Positions 52,923 through 62,442 are shown, counted from the first letter of the stretch. The stretch is 64,000 nt of DNA from Flavobacterium sp. ov086 (GCF_900187965.1 NZ_FZNL01000013.1:62001-126000), one strand, 5' to 3'. A program made the numbers and translations. The notes: generated from the sequence alone by a model not told the origin.

Positions 52923-53693
52923 TTATAGTTTTGTTGTACTGGCACATCGAAATCCTAAATTTCGTGTTGAATATTGTGCTTTAAGACTTCCTCTAAAAGC
53001 GTATCGCATAAAAGCGGCATAATCCATTAAATCTGTTGCATTGACAGAAGCAGCACCACAAAAGAGATTTTTATCATTGCTTTTGTCTTTTCTGGATTCT
53101 CCGGATAAAAAAATGCTGTTAAAATCAGAAGTCCATTCCCATACCAATCCGTGCATGTCGTAAACGCCCCAATAATTTTTGAAGGTTTTGCCAATTGGAT
53201 TCTCGTATGTTTTTGATTTTTCATACCACGACAAAATGTATTTGTTGAATTCTGCTTTGGTTCTCGCGTCTATCTTTTTTTCATCGGCCATAGCTGCATA
53301 TTCCCATTCTTCCATTGTTGGTAAACGTTTTCCTTGGCACTCGCAATATTTTTTGGCGGCAAACCAGGAAATATTTGTAACGGGAGATTTAGGATTTACG
53401 TTTCCAAAATCAAAATCAGTTTTCCAATATTGTAAATAGCTTTTATCGGCAAAAATCCCTTTTATTTTAGATTTACCGTAATCAGGATTCTTCTTGACAA
53501 AACTTAGATATTCACTATTGGTAACGGGATAAACATCGATATAAAATGACTTGACGTTGACAGGTTTTTTTGTTGTAGCTCCGTAAAGAGGGACAAAATT
53601 GCCCTCTTTTATCGGAACCATTTTCGATTCTTGTCCACTTATAGATGGAATTTGGACTAAGAAAAGAATAAGAATTAAAATGCTCTTTTGCAT
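52923..53693 (-). CDS. Formylglycine-generating enzyme (SUMF1)-like protein
   Basis: This 256-residue protein has a signal peptide (residues 1-20, ending I-S-G-Q). The FGE-sulfatase fold is shown by V-Y-P-V-T-N-S-E-Y near residue 54, R-L-P-T-M-E-E-W-E-Y-A near 123, G-L-V-W-E-W-T-S near 181 and the C-terminal L-G-F-R-C-A-S. It lacks the sulfatase neighbours of a true FGE. It sits 13 bp after nirK. A role in maturing or assembling a copper reductase is inferred from this gene order. Confidence 0.82.
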   Translation of the reverse strand: MQKSILILILFLVQIPSISGQESKMVPIKEGNFVPLYGATTKKPVNVKSFYIDVYPVTNSEYLSFVKKNPDYGKSKIKGIFADKSYLQYWKTDFDFGNVNPKSPVTNISWFAAKKYCECQGKRLPTMEEWEYAAMADEKKIDARTKAEFNKYILSWYEKSKTYENPIGKTFKNYWGVYDMHGLVWEWTSDFNSIFLSGESRKDKSNDKNLFCGAASVNATDLMDYAAFMRYAFRGSLKAQYSTRNLGFRCASTTKL

Positions 53694-53706
53694 ATTATTG
53701 ATGCGA

Positions 53707-55155
53707 TTATCGTTGTGCTTTTACCATTTCTGGAGTAACTTCGGTTTTATTATTTCCCCAACTGTTATAGATATAAGTCATAACATTGGCAATTTCATCA
53801 TCAGATAAGTTTTGTGCCGGCATAATGCTGTTAAATTTCTTCCCATTTACGGTTACTTCGCCGCTTAAACCATGAAGAATTGTTTTGATGGCACGTTTAG
53901 AATCTGCATTTAAATAATCTGATTTTGCAAGAGGAGGGAAAGCATTTGGAATTCCTTGTCCTTCAGATTGATGGCAGGCAAAACAGGTTGTCTCGAAAAT
54001 TTCTTTTCCAATTTTTATTCTGTCTGCTACAGTTCTTTTTGGCGGAGCTGTTTTTACTGCTGTGTTAGCTGGCATATTCTGGATAGTTCCACCTTCGGGC
54101 AAATAAATTCCTTCCTGAATTGTTCCGGAATAAATCTTTTTATTTTCGTTGCCTTCAACTTTTAGAATTCCTAAAGCACCTTTATTAAATGCTCTGAAAA
54201 TAGAGTGATCTACCAAAATGAAATTTCCGGGAGTTTCTACTTTAAAATCAACAATAGCAGATCCACCTGCAGGAATCAAAGTAGTTTGAACATTTTTATT
54301 GATAAGAGCGCCACCTTCTACATGAACATTATCGAATATTTCTCCAATTACGTGAAACGACGAAACTAAGTTTGGACCACCGTTTCCAACAAATAATCGG
54401 ACCGTTTCGCCTACTTTTGCGGTAAGTTCATTTCCGTTGGTCAGCGAACCTACTTTTCCGTTAAAAACGACATAATCCGGAGTTTCTTTAACTGCTTTAT
54501 TCATGTCAAAAGGCTGAAGTCCTTTGGCTCCATATTCGCCTTGTGTATAAAAATCACCTTGCATAACGTAGTATTCCTTATCAACTGGAGGAAGTCCGCC
54601 TTCTGGTTCAACCAAAATCAAACCATACATTCCGTTTGCAATATGCATTCCCACAGGCGCAGTCGCACAATGATACACGTACAAACCTGGATTTATTACT
54701 TTAAAACTAAAAACTTTTTCATGACCCGGAGCTACTAAAGAGGATGATGCGCCTCCACCAGGACCAGTTACAGCATGTAAGTCAATGTTGTGCGGTAATT
54801 TATTGTCAGGATGATTCTTTAAGTGAAACTCAACTTCGTCTCCAACACGAGTTCTAATGAAGCTTCCGGGAACGGAACCGCCAAATGTCCAATAAGTATA
54901 TGTCACGCCATCGGCCATAGTGCCTTCCTGTTCTTTTATTTCCATGTTTACTTTTAGTTTCATGGCGGGACGATTACCAACAGGCTTCGGAACTTTTGGC
55001 GGCGCTGTAAGTTCCGCTTCCATTTGTCCGTCAGTACTAATTTTGGTGTAATCGGTTGGAGTTTCGTCTTTTTTGCATGATGATACGACCATTGCCACGC
55101 ATATTGCATAAAAAAAGATTTTCATTTTACCGGAAGTTAGGTGCTTCTTTCTCAT
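53707..55155 (-). CDS. nirK: Copper nitrite reductase NirK with fused cytochrome c domain
   Basis: This 482-residue protein has a lipobox V-S-S-C (Cys27). Two cupredoxin domains carry the type-1 copper (H122, C163, H171, M176) and the type-2 site (H127, H162, H317); the N-I-D-L-H-A-V and [10 protein letters not shown] motifs are canonical. A C-terminal cytochrome c domain has C-F-A-C-H at 391-395 and a methionine near 445. It reduces nitrite to nitric oxide and likely takes electrons through the fused heme or azurin. Start 55155 or 55125 (M-K-I-F-F); the lipoprotein signal fits either. An inverted repeat lies 40 bp upstream. Confidence 0.95.
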   Translation of the reverse strand: MRKKHLTSGKMKIFFYAICVAMVVSSCKKDETPTDYTKISTDGQMEAELTAPPKVPKPVGNRPAMKLKVNMEIKEQEGTMADGVTYTYWTFGGSVPGSFIRTRVGDEVEFHLKNHPDNKLPHNIDLHAVTGPGGGASSSLVAPGHEKVFSFKVINPGLYVYHCATAPVGMHIANGMYGLILVEPEGGLPPVDKEYYVMQGDFYTQGEYGAKGLQPFDMNKAVKETPDYVVFNGKVGSLTNGNELTAKVGETVRLFVGNGGPNLVSSFHVIGEIFDNVHVEGGALINKNVQTTLIPAGGSAIVDFKVETPGNFILVDHSIFRAFNKGALGILKVEGNENKKIYSGTIQEGIYLPEGGTIQNMPANTAVKTAPPKRTVADRIKIGKEIFETTCFACHQSEGQGIPNAFPPLAKSDYLNADSKRAIKTILHGLSGEVTVNGKKFNSIMPAQNLSDDEIANVMTYIYNSWGNNKTEVTPEMVKAQR

Positions 55156-55194
55156 AATTATTTGGTTCTATTTTAGTTTTAAATCTGAAGTAAA

Positions 55195-55220
55195 AATAAA
55201 AGACTGTTTTGTCTTTTATT
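55195..55220 (-). promoter_or_regulatory. NO-regulon inverted repeat before nirK
   Basis: AATAAAAGAC-TGTTTT-GTCTTTTATT is a perfect 10-bp inverted repeat with a 6-bp centre, ending 40 bp before the nirK ATG. It is the best copy of the motif found also before rrf2 and ric. No TAnnTTTG box is visible behind it, so activation rather than repression cannot be excluded. Confidence 0.75.
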
Positions 55221-55400
55221 ATGATAAAAGTCATGTATTTCGTACTTTTTGATCGGTTATTTCAAATTTTTTGATTTTATGAAGGATATAATCTTACAAG
55301 AAAAGATGTGTAGACTGAAAGCTTTACTGATAAGGACTCGATATGGGCAATATTTTTTAATAAAAATAATTACCAAACTCTATTTTAGAATAATAATCAT

Positions 55401-55408
55401 TATTTTTG
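55401..55408 (+). promoter_or_regulatory. -7 element before the oxoamine synthase
   Basis: TATTTTTG, followed by CACCC, fits the -7 box 41 bp before the ATG. Confidence 0.5.
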
Positions 55409-55448
55409 CACCCTGTATAAATTAAAATTATTACTTCAAAATATATTT

Positions 55449-56711
55449 ATGGTAAAAGATTTATTCGAAAGAATTCAGAACAACAAAGGGCCATTAGGAA
55501 AATGGGCTTCACAAGCTGAGGGTTATTTTGTTTTCCCTAAATTAGAAGGTGAACTTGGTCCAAGAATGCAATTTGGTGGAAAAAATATTTTAAATTGGAG
55601 TTTGAATGACTATTTAGGTCTTGCAAATCATCCAGAGGTTCGTCAGGCTGATATTGATGCTGCAACTCAATACGGAGCAGCTTATCCAATGGGAGCTCGT
55701 ATGATGTCTGGACATACTAAATACCACGAACAATTAGAAAATGAGTTGGCTGAATTTGTAATGAAACCAGCAGCTTATTTATTGAATTTTGGTTATCAGG
55801 GAATGGTATCTACTATTGATGCGTTGGTTACTAAAAATGATATTATTGTTTATGATGTAGATTCTCATGCTTGTATTATTGATGGTGTTCGTTTGCATAT
55901 GGGTAAACGTTTTACCTACAAACACAATGATCTTGAGAGTATGGAGAAAAATCTGCAACGTGCTACTAAAATGGCTACAGAAACAGGTGGTGGAATTTTG
56001 TTTATTACCGAAGGCGTTTTCGGAATGCGAGGACAACAAGGTAAATTAAAAGAAATTGTTGCTTTAAAAGAGAAATATAATTTCCGTCTATTAGTAGATG
56101 ATGCACATGGTTTTGGTACACTTGGTAAAACAGGAGCCGGAGCAGGTGAAGAGCAAGGAGTTCAGGATGGTATTGATGTTTATTTCTCGACTTTTGCAAA
56201 ATCAATGGCAAATATTGGAGCTTTTATTGCTGCGGATAAAGACATCATTGATTATTTAAAATATAATTTACGTTCTCAAATGTTTGCAAAAGCATTACCA
56301 ATGATTCAAACAATTGGTTCTTTGAAGCGTTTAGAGTTATTACGTAATCATCCGGAATTGAAAGATAAACTTTGGGAAAATGTTAATGCATTGCAAAACG
56401 GATTACGTTCAAGAAACTTCAATATTGGAGATACAAATACTTGTGTAACACCTGTTTATTTAGAGGGAAGTGTTCCGGAAGCAATGGTTATGGTAAATGA
56501 TTTAAGAGAAAACTATGGCATTTTCTTATCGATTGTAATTTATCCGGTAATTCCAAAAGGTATTATTCTATTGAGAATGATTCCAACAACTTCACATACT
56601 TTAGGTGATATTGATGAAACACTTACTGCATTTGAAGCAATTCGTGAAAAATTAGAAAACGGAACGTACAAAGAAATTGCAAGTAGAACTACTGTTGATC
56701 TTGATGCTTAA
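55449..56711 (+). CDS. Alpha-oxoamine synthase (serine palmitoyltransferase / cysteate acyltransferase-like)
   Basis: This 420-residue PLP enzyme has N-W-S-L-N-D-Y-L-G-L near 48, D-D-A-H-G-F-G near 217 and the PLP lysine in F-S-T-F-A-K-S-M-A near 251. The family condenses an amino acid with an acyl thioester. Among members, serine palmitoyltransferase and the cysteate acyltransferase of sulfonolipid synthesis are known in Bacteroidota; glycine C-acetyltransferase and BioF also match broadly. The length of 420 and the N-terminal block favour the sphingolipid/sulfonolipid type, but this is not decisive. Confidence 0.85.
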   Translation: MVKDLFERIQNNKGPLGKWASQAEGYFVFPKLEGELGPRMQFGGKNILNWSLNDYLGLANHPEVRQADIDAATQYGAAYPMGARMMSGHTKYHEQLENELAEFVMKPAAYLLNFGYQGMVSTIDALVTKNDIIVYDVDSHACIIDGVRLHMGKRFTYKHNDLESMEKNLQRATKMATETGGGILFITEGVFGMRGQQGKLKEIVALKEKYNFRLLVDDAHGFGTLGKTGAGAGEEQGVQDGIDVYFSTFAKSMANIGAFIAADKDIIDYLKYNLRSQMFAKALPMIQTIGSLKRLELLRNHPELKDKLWENVNALQNGLRSRNFNIGDTNTCVTPVYLEGSVPEAMVMVNDLRENYGIFLSIVIYPVIPKGIILLRMIPTTSHTLGDIDETLTAFEAIREKLENGTYKEIASRTTVDLDA

Positions 56712-56753
56712 TTTCTAGAAAATAGATTCCTGTAATATGGAAATTATGTAAAA

Positions 56754-56787
56754 AAATCCATTCGTTATGCGAATGGATTTTTTTTTA
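56754..56787 (+). terminator. Terminator of the oxoamine synthase
   Basis: AAATCCATTCG (56754-56764) pairs exactly with CGAATGGATTT (56770-56780) and is followed by eight more T's. Confidence 0.85.
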
Positions 56788-56832
56788 TTTAGTGTAAATT
56801 TATATTTCTAAACCACAGTAAAAAATAGCATT

Positions 56833-57312
56833 ATGAAAAAAGTATTAGCAATAACAGCAATAATTTTAGTTGTTTTAGTTTCTTGTAAAAAGGCAGAGCC
56901 TACACCCGCACCTGAAATTACGCCAGATCCTCCAAAAGAAGCTGAGGTTACAGAACCGGCAGGAGATCAGTGTTTTGCATCAAGACTAAATGGAAATATC
57001 GTGGCATTAAGTTTTAATGTAAATTCACATCAGGAAGTAAACGGAAAATTAAGTTACAATTTAACAGGAAAAGATAAAAATGAAGGTACCTTAATAGGAA
57101 ACATGAAAGGTGATACGCTAATTGCAGATTATACTTTTGTGTCTGAAGGTGTTTCTTCTGTTCGAGAAGTAGTTTTTTTACAAAAAGACGGAACTCTTAT
57201 CGAAGGATATGGAGATGTGGTAGACGCAAATAATAAAGTAACTTTTAAGGATAAAAAGAAATTAAAATTTGATGCAAAAAATACTTTGACTAAAGTAGAT
57301 TGTCCTCAGTAG
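56833..57312 (+). CDS. Lipoprotein of unknown function
   Basis: This 159-residue protein has a lipobox V-L-V-S-C (Cys18). A Pro/Glu-rich tether (about 20-43) leads to a beta-rich domain with cysteines at about 47 and 157, which could pair. I recognise no family. It is a single-gene unit between two terminators. Confidence 0.7.
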   Translation: MKKVLAITAIILVVLVSCKKAEPTPAPEITPDPPKEAEVTEPAGDQCFASRLNGNIVALSFNVNSHQEVNGKLSYNLTGKDKNEGTLIGNMKGDTLIADYTFVSEGVSSVREVVFLQKDGTLIEGYGDVVDANNKVTFKDKKKLKFDAKNTLTKVDCPQ

Positions 57313-57347
57313 TACAGGAATAAAGAAATAAAAAAAATGTAAAAAGA

Positions 57348-57380
57348 AAAAATCCATTCGATTCGTCGAATGGATTTTTT
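57348..57380. terminator. Bidirectional terminator
   Basis: AATCCATTCG and CGAATGGATT pair around ATTCGT, with A and T runs on the two sides. It serves the lipoprotein and the converging GNAT gene. The stem is the same as at 56754. Confidence 0.85.
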
Positions 57381-57401
57381 TATATAATACGAAAAATACC
57401 C

Positions 57402-58520
57402 TTAAAGATACTTCAAATATGTTTTTCTCTGACAATGAACTTTTGGATCAAAGTTTTTCCATAATAAATGAATCGCTGTATTGTCTGCTAATTCTGGAGT
57501 TCTGATGCAAGTTTGAATTCCTTTTTCAGAGAAAGTTTTAAAATACTCATCAAAGATAATTGCTGTAACGCCTTTGTTTTGGTAGTCCGGATGAACTCCG
57601 ATAAGGTAAAAAACAACATCTTTACTCTTTCTGCGGGCTCTCAATAAGTGAATGAATCCAAAAGGGAATAGCTTTCCTTTAGCTTTTTGTAAAGCTTCAG
57701 AAAAGCTTGGCATTACGATACTAAAAGCAACCAGATTGTCATCTTTGTCAACCACAAATTTGATGTATTCCGGATTGATAAAACTGATGTATTTCTTTTT
57801 AAAATATTCTTTCTGAACATCTGTAATTGCCACAAAAGAAGCCAGACTTGCATAAGAATCATTAAACAAATCAAACATTTTGTCGACATGCGGCATAATG
57901 TCTTTTGTCTTGGTGAAAGTTAAAGCGCGTAAATTATATCTTTTTTTGATTAGTTCTTGTGCTTTCAGGAAGAATTCAGGTTTAACATTCGAAAATGGAA
58001 AAATACTTTCGATATATTCCTTTTCTACCTGAAAACCCAGTTGCTCAAAATGTGTTACGTAATAAGGATTGTTATACCAGGTAATCATAGTTCCCATTTG
58101 GTCATACCCTTCAGTGAGAACCCCAACTTTATCCAGATTTGAGAATCCCATTGGGCCTTCAACATGCTCCAAACCGTGCTGTCTTCCAAGTTCGTAAACT
58201 TTCTCTAATAAAGCTTTTGTAACTTCGATATCATCAATAACATCAAACCAGCCAAAACGAACTTTTCTTTTATGCTGATTGTTAACTTCAGACCAGTTTA
58301 TGATTGCAGTAATACGACCAACAATTTCATCGTTTTTGTACGCTATATAAAAATAAGCTTCTGCACTATCAAAAGCGGGGTTTTTGGTTTTGTCAAACGA
58401 TTCTAACTCGTCTGCAATAATAGGCGGAACCCAGTATGGATTGTCTTTGTATAATGAAAACGGAAACTTAATATAGTCAGTTAGTTCTTTTTTGGTTTTG
58501 GCTTCTTTTATTGTAATCAT
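57402..58520 (-). CDS. Large GNAT-superfamily acyltransferase-like protein
   Basis: This 372-residue protein has an N-terminal half with Y-I-A-Y-K-N-D-E-I-V-G-R-I near residue 57 and a C-terminal half with Y-L-I-G-V-H-P-D-Y-Q-N-K-G-V (acetyl-CoA loop) near 304. It is thus a two-lobe GNAT-like enzyme of the size that acts on long-chain acyl donors. In databases relatives are often labelled GTP cyclohydrolase, which the sequence does not support. It converges on the oxoamine locus; a role in the same lipid pathway is only a guess. Confidence 0.7.
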   Translation of the reverse strand: MITIKEAKTKKELTDYIKFPFSLYKDNPYWVPPIIADELESFDKTKNPAFDSAEAYFYIAYKNDEIVGRITAIINWSEVNNQHKRKVRFGWFDVIDDIEVTKALLEKVYELGRQHGLEHVEGPMGFSNLDKVGVLTEGYDQMGTMITWYNNPYYVTHFEQLGFQVEKEYIESIFPFSNVKPEFFLKAQELIKKRYNLRALTFTKTKDIMPHVDKMFDLFNDSYASLASFVAITDVQKEYFKKKYISFINPEYIKFVVDKDDNLVAFSIVMPSFSEALQKAKGKLFPFGFIHLLRARRKSKDVVFYLIGVHPDYQNKGVTAIIFDEYFKTFSEKGIQTCIRTPELADNTAIHLLWKNFDPKVHCQRKTYLKYL

Positions 58521-58571
58521 TCAGTTGGTATTATAAAAAGTCTCTCTTGGAGAGGTTTAGTTGTTAAATTC

Positions 58572-59546
58572 TTATTCGTATTTAGACTTACGTTTTCTTT
58601 CTTTTTCCTGATAATCTACTTTTTGGTCTAATTCGTTATCCTTGTTCTTTTTTGCTTTTGCGCTGTTTTTTACTTCGATCTGCTTCTCTTTATAGCGTCC
58701 GTCATAACGCCATGAAACTCCTACACCGCCATAAAGTATTGACGGAGTGTTTTTGAAGTTCGTACTTATAGAAGCATCAACCTGAAGATTCGGATTGATT
58801 AAATAAGCTGCTCCGCCACGAACAATGGCATCACTGTAGAAATCGCTTTTATAGCCTTGATTTTCGATAAAACCAGACCATTTGTTATTGAATCCATGTG
58901 TTAAAGTTAATACGTAACCATAACTAGGATAGTCAGTTCCTATGTAATCAGCAATAATATTAGTTACAAAAACCCATTTTCCACCCCCAAAAAGATTTTG
59001 AGTAATCAATGCTACTTTTGGAGAAATAGCTGATTGAGGAGAAAAATAATAAGGATTATCAGCACCCACAAAATTAGCTCCTGCAAATATTGAAACCGCA
59101 GGGATTAATTCATGCCAATTAAAGCTATGATTGGCTTTGTAGCTGTATATATTATCTGTTTTGTTATAGTTTTTATAAGGATCGTAAATCAAATATTTAG
59201 CTCCTAAAACAGTTTGTCTGAAATTGTTTTTTTTATAAGAGGTAAAAGGAGTATCAAAATTTTCCATTTGATACTGAAGATCAAGAATGAATTCCAGTTT
59301 TTCAAGAAATGCACCGTAGCGCAGGGTTAAATCAGTACCAAAACCATTAGAATTATAGCCTAGTAAATCATGTTTTTCTTTAATACCGTAAATCCCTAAT
59401 TCAGCTTGAAATACAGTTTTTCCAACGGCGTATGCAGACATTGTTTCGCCTGGACGATTGGAGTTGATAATGTCAGTATATTGTGCGAAAAAAACTTGCG
59501 GTACAAAAAAAAGAGCTGTAAGAAATAAGTTTTTAGTTTTTAACAT
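58572..59546 (-). CDS. Outer-membrane MetA-pathway (phenol degradation)-type protein
   Basis: This 324-residue protein has a signal peptide (residues 1-21, ending F-F-A-Q). It begins N-S-N-R-P-G-E-T-M, then V-F-Q-A-E-L-G-I-Y and many alternating aromatic strands, as in the Phenol_MetA_deg/transporter family of outer-membrane barrels. The last about 40 residues are highly charged and coiled-coil-like (K-A-K-K-N-K-D-N, E-R-K-R-K-S-K), probably in the periplasm. The substrate is unknown. Confidence 0.75.
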   Translation of the reverse strand: MLKTKNLFLTALFFVPQVFFAQYTDIINSNRPGETMSAYAVGKTVFQAELGIYGIKEKHDLLGYNSNGFGTDLTLRYGAFLEKLEFILDLQYQMENFDTPFTSYKKNNFRQTVLGAKYLIYDPYKNYNKTDNIYSYKANHSFNWHELIPAVSIFAGANFVGADNPYYFSPQSAISPKVALITQNLFGGGKWVFVTNIIADYIGTDYPSYGYVLTLTHGFNNKWSGFIENQGYKSDFYSDAIVRGGAAYLINPNLQVDASISTNFKNTPSILYGGVGVSWRYDGRYKEKQIEVKNSAKAKKNKDNELDQKVDYQEKERKRKSKYE

Positions 59547-59670
59547 AGATGTATTATTTGATTAAAAAGTAATAACGCATTTCAAATGTACTATATTTTA
59601 TTATTTATTTAAGATTGATATTTTAATTTTAAACAATGGATTTATTAATTTTGGAAAAAATTATACGATT

Positions 59671-59955
59671 ATGCAAGAAGCATCTTTTACAGGTTTAATA
59701 AAAGCCATATGCTATATGGTGGCATTTTATTATATTTTTAAGTTTTTGGCTAGAATCTTTTTACCGGTATTGGTAAAAAAGGCAGTTGAAAAAGCAGGCG
59801 AGAATTTTCAGAGACAACAACAATATAGTCAGGATAATACATGGCAAAAAACACGTACAAATAATGATGAAATAATCATTAATACTGCCAATGCAAAAAA
59901 TCCTCGTGAAACCAAAAAGGTTGGCGATTATGTTGATTACGAAGAAATAGATTAA
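59671..59955 (+). CDS. DUF4834 family protein
   Basis: This 94-residue protein has one membrane helix (about 10-32, V-A-F-Y-Y-I-F-K-F-L) and a charged cytosolic tail ending V-G-D-Y-V-D-Y-E-E-I-D, the DUF4834 end motif. The family is Bacteroidota-specific and unstudied. It sits upstream of the YfhO gene, 51 bp away. Confidence 0.82.
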   Translation: MQEASFTGLIKAICYMVAFYYIFKFLARIFLPVLVKKAVEKAGENFQRQQQYSQDNTWQKTRTNNDEIIINTANAKNPRETKKVGDYVDYEEID

Positions 59956-60006
59956 GTTTGTGTCCTAAAAAATAGAGGATTCATCATTTAACCAAACCTG
60001 CCAAAA

Positions 60007-62442
60007 TTGAAAATAGTAAATAAGTTCTATCCGCATGCCCTTGTTATATTAGGGTTTATTCTCGTTTCTTTAATTTATTTTTATCCTGTTTTACAAGGAA
60101 AGCAAATTTTCCAATCGGATATTGCTCAATATACCGGAATGGCAAAAGAGCAAAATGACTTTAGAGCAACAGAACATTCTGAACCATATTGGACAAATTC
60201 AGCATTTGGCGGAATGCCAACGTATCAGTTAGGGGCAAATTATCCTAATGATTTCGTGGGGCATTTAGATGATGTTTTACGTTTTTTACCTCGTCCGGCA
60301 GATTATTTGTTTTTATATTTCTTAGGTTTTTATGGCTTGTTATTAGTTTTAAAAACAGATCCTTTAAAAGCATTTATTGGAGCCATTGCCTTTGGTTTCT
60401 CAACTTATTTAATCATTATTCTTGGGGTTGGTCATAATGCAAAAGCACATGCAATTGCTTATATGCCATTGGTCATCGCCGGATTTATAATGGTTTTTCA
60501 GAAAAAATATATTTGGGGAGGTTTACTCACCATGTTTGCCGTTGCACTTGAAGTGAATGCAAATCACTTTCAGATGACTTATTATTTATTGATTTTCTTA
60601 TTGATACTTTCTGGATACTTTGCTTTTCAATTTATCAAAGAAAAAGAATATAAGCCACTTTTAACAGCTATTGGAGTTTTGGCTGTAGCCGGAATTTTTG
60701 CTATTGGTGCCAATGCCACTAATTTAATGGCAACAAGTGAATATGCTAAATTTAGTACACGTAGTAATAGCGAATTGACTTTTAATCCTGATGGATCTAA
60801 AAAGACAAATGAAAATGCTTTGAGCCGTGAGTATATCACAGAATACAGTTACGGAATTGCAGAAAGTTTTAACTTGATTGCGCCAAGACTTTTTGGAGGT
60901 TCAAATCATGAAAATGTTGGAACTGATAGCCGTATGTATTCCTTTATGATAGAACAAGGGGTTCCAACAGAGCAAGCGCAGGATTTTGTATCCGGAATGC
61001 CAACTTATTGGGGAGACCAGCCTATTGTTGCTGCTCCGGCATATATTGGGGTTGTAGTTTTCTTCTTAGGAGTTTTGGCATTATTTATTGATGATCGAAA
61101 AATAAAATATGTATTTCTTTCAGGAGCATTATTTTCTTTAGTGCTTTCATGGGGGAAAAACTTTTCATTACTGACAGACTTTTTTATCGACTATGTTCCA
61201 ATGTATGATAAGTTCAGAGCTGTGTCATCGATTCAGGTTATTCTTGAATTGTGTTTCCCGGTTTTGGCTATTATGGGACTACAATCGTTTTTTAAAGCCA
61301 AAGACGAACCTAAATTACAGCAAAAAGCACTTGTTCAAACCGGTGTTTTTGGATTAGGAATTATTTTGATTTTTGTTTTTGCTAAAGGAATGTTCCATTT
61401 TACAGGAAGCAGTGATAGTTACTTCATGCAAACTTACGGACCTGCTTTTGTTGATGCATTAAAAGAGGACAGAATGAGTCTGTATTCAGCTGATTTATTG
61501 CGTTCAGGCTTTTTTATTGTATTAACTTTTGGAATTTTATGGTTATTTATTAAAAATAAACTGGCCCAAAATACAACCTTAATTATTGTTGGTCTTTTAA
61601 TGATTTTTGATTTGTTTTTTGTTGACAAAAAATATGTTTCTGCTAAAGATTTTGTGAGTCCGGTAGAAATTGCGGCTCCATTTCAGGAGACACCTTCAGA
61701 TGCTCAAATTTTAAAAGATACAGGACACTATAGAGTTTTTGAGGTAAACGGAAATCTTTCGAGCGCACGTGCTTCTTATTTCCATCACTCAATAGGAGGA
61801 TATCATGCTGCAAAACCTAGAAGAATGCAACAGTTATTTGATTATCAGATAGCAAAAAACAATATTGAAGCACTTAATATGTTGAATGTTAAGTATATTA
61901 TTCAGACAGATAAAGAAGGGAAAGAATTTCCTGTTGTAAATCCTGATGCAAACGGAAACGCTTGGTTTGTAAGTACCGTAAAATTGGTAAATAAACCAGA
62001 TGATGTCATGAAAGCTTTAGATCATCTTAACACTAAACAAGTAGCGGTTTTTAATGTTCACGATCATGAAGGCAAATTTAGAAATGCCCGAATGAAAAAA
62101 GATTGGGATACAACCGGAACCATTAAAGTTGTAGAATATAAACCAAACTATATTAAATACGAATCTGATAATGGAAAAGACGGTTTGGCAGTATTCTCTG
62201 AAATGTATTATAAAAATGGTTGGAATGCTTATATCGACGGTAAATTGACAGATCATTTCCCAGTTGATTATGTATTAAGAGCGATGGAAGTTCCGGGAGG
62301 AAAACATACAATCGAATTCAAATTTGAACCTCAGGTAGTAAAAACCGGTGGAACAATTGTTTTGGCAAGCTCAATTGGAATGTTCTTACTTTTAATAGGT
62401 GGAATTTATTTTGAGAGAAAGAAAGTTACAAGTAAGCAGTAA
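60007..62442 (+). CDS. YfhO-family membrane protein
   Basis: This 811-residue protein has about 12-14 membrane helices in the first 545 residues (starting H-A-L-V-I-L-G-F-I-L-V) and a C-terminal part with H-Y-R-V-F-E-V-N-G near 571, then a beta-rich soluble domain, then one last helix near the end (residues 785-805). The YfhO family is thought to glycosylate lipids or wall polymers (GT-C-like). The start is a TTG, chosen because the first helix follows it. It precedes a glycosyltransferase, which supports a surface-polymer role. Confidence 0.82.
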   Translation: MKIVNKFYPHALVILGFILVSLIYFYPVLQGKQIFQSDIAQYTGMAKEQNDFRATEHSEPYWTNSAFGGMPTYQLGANYPNDFVGHLDDVLRFLPRPADYLFLYFLGFYGLLLVLKTDPLKAFIGAIAFGFSTYLIIILGVGHNAKAHAIAYMPLVIAGFIMVFQKKYIWGGLLTMFAVALEVNANHFQMTYYLLIFLLILSGYFAFQFIKEKEYKPLLTAIGVLAVAGIFAIGANATNLMATSEYAKFSTRSNSELTFNPDGSKKTNENALSREYITEYSYGIAESFNLIAPRLFGGSNHENVGTDSRMYSFMIEQGVPTEQAQDFVSGMPTYWGDQPIVAAPAYIGVVVFFLGVLALFIDDRKIKYVFLSGALFSLVLSWGKNFSLLTDFFIDYVPMYDKFRAVSSIQVILELCFPVLAIMGLQSFFKAKDEPKLQQKALVQTGVFGLGIILIFVFAKGMFHFTGSSDSYFMQTYGPAFVDALKEDRMSLYSADLLRSGFFIVLTFGILWLFIKNKLAQNTTLIIVGLLMIFDLFFVDKKYVSAKDFVSPVEIAAPFQETPSDAQILKDTGHYRVFEVNGNLSSARASYFHHSIGGYHAAKPRRMQQLFDYQIAKNNIEALNMLNVKYIIQTDKEGKEFPVVNPDANGNAWFVSTVKLVNKPDDVMKALDHLNTKQVAVFNVHDHEGKFRNARMKKDWDTTGTIKVVEYKPNYIKYESDNGKDGLAVFSEMYYKNGWNAYIDGKLTDHFPVDYVLRAMEVPGGKHTIEFKFEPQVVKTGGTIVLASSIGMFLLLIGGIYFERKKVTSKQ

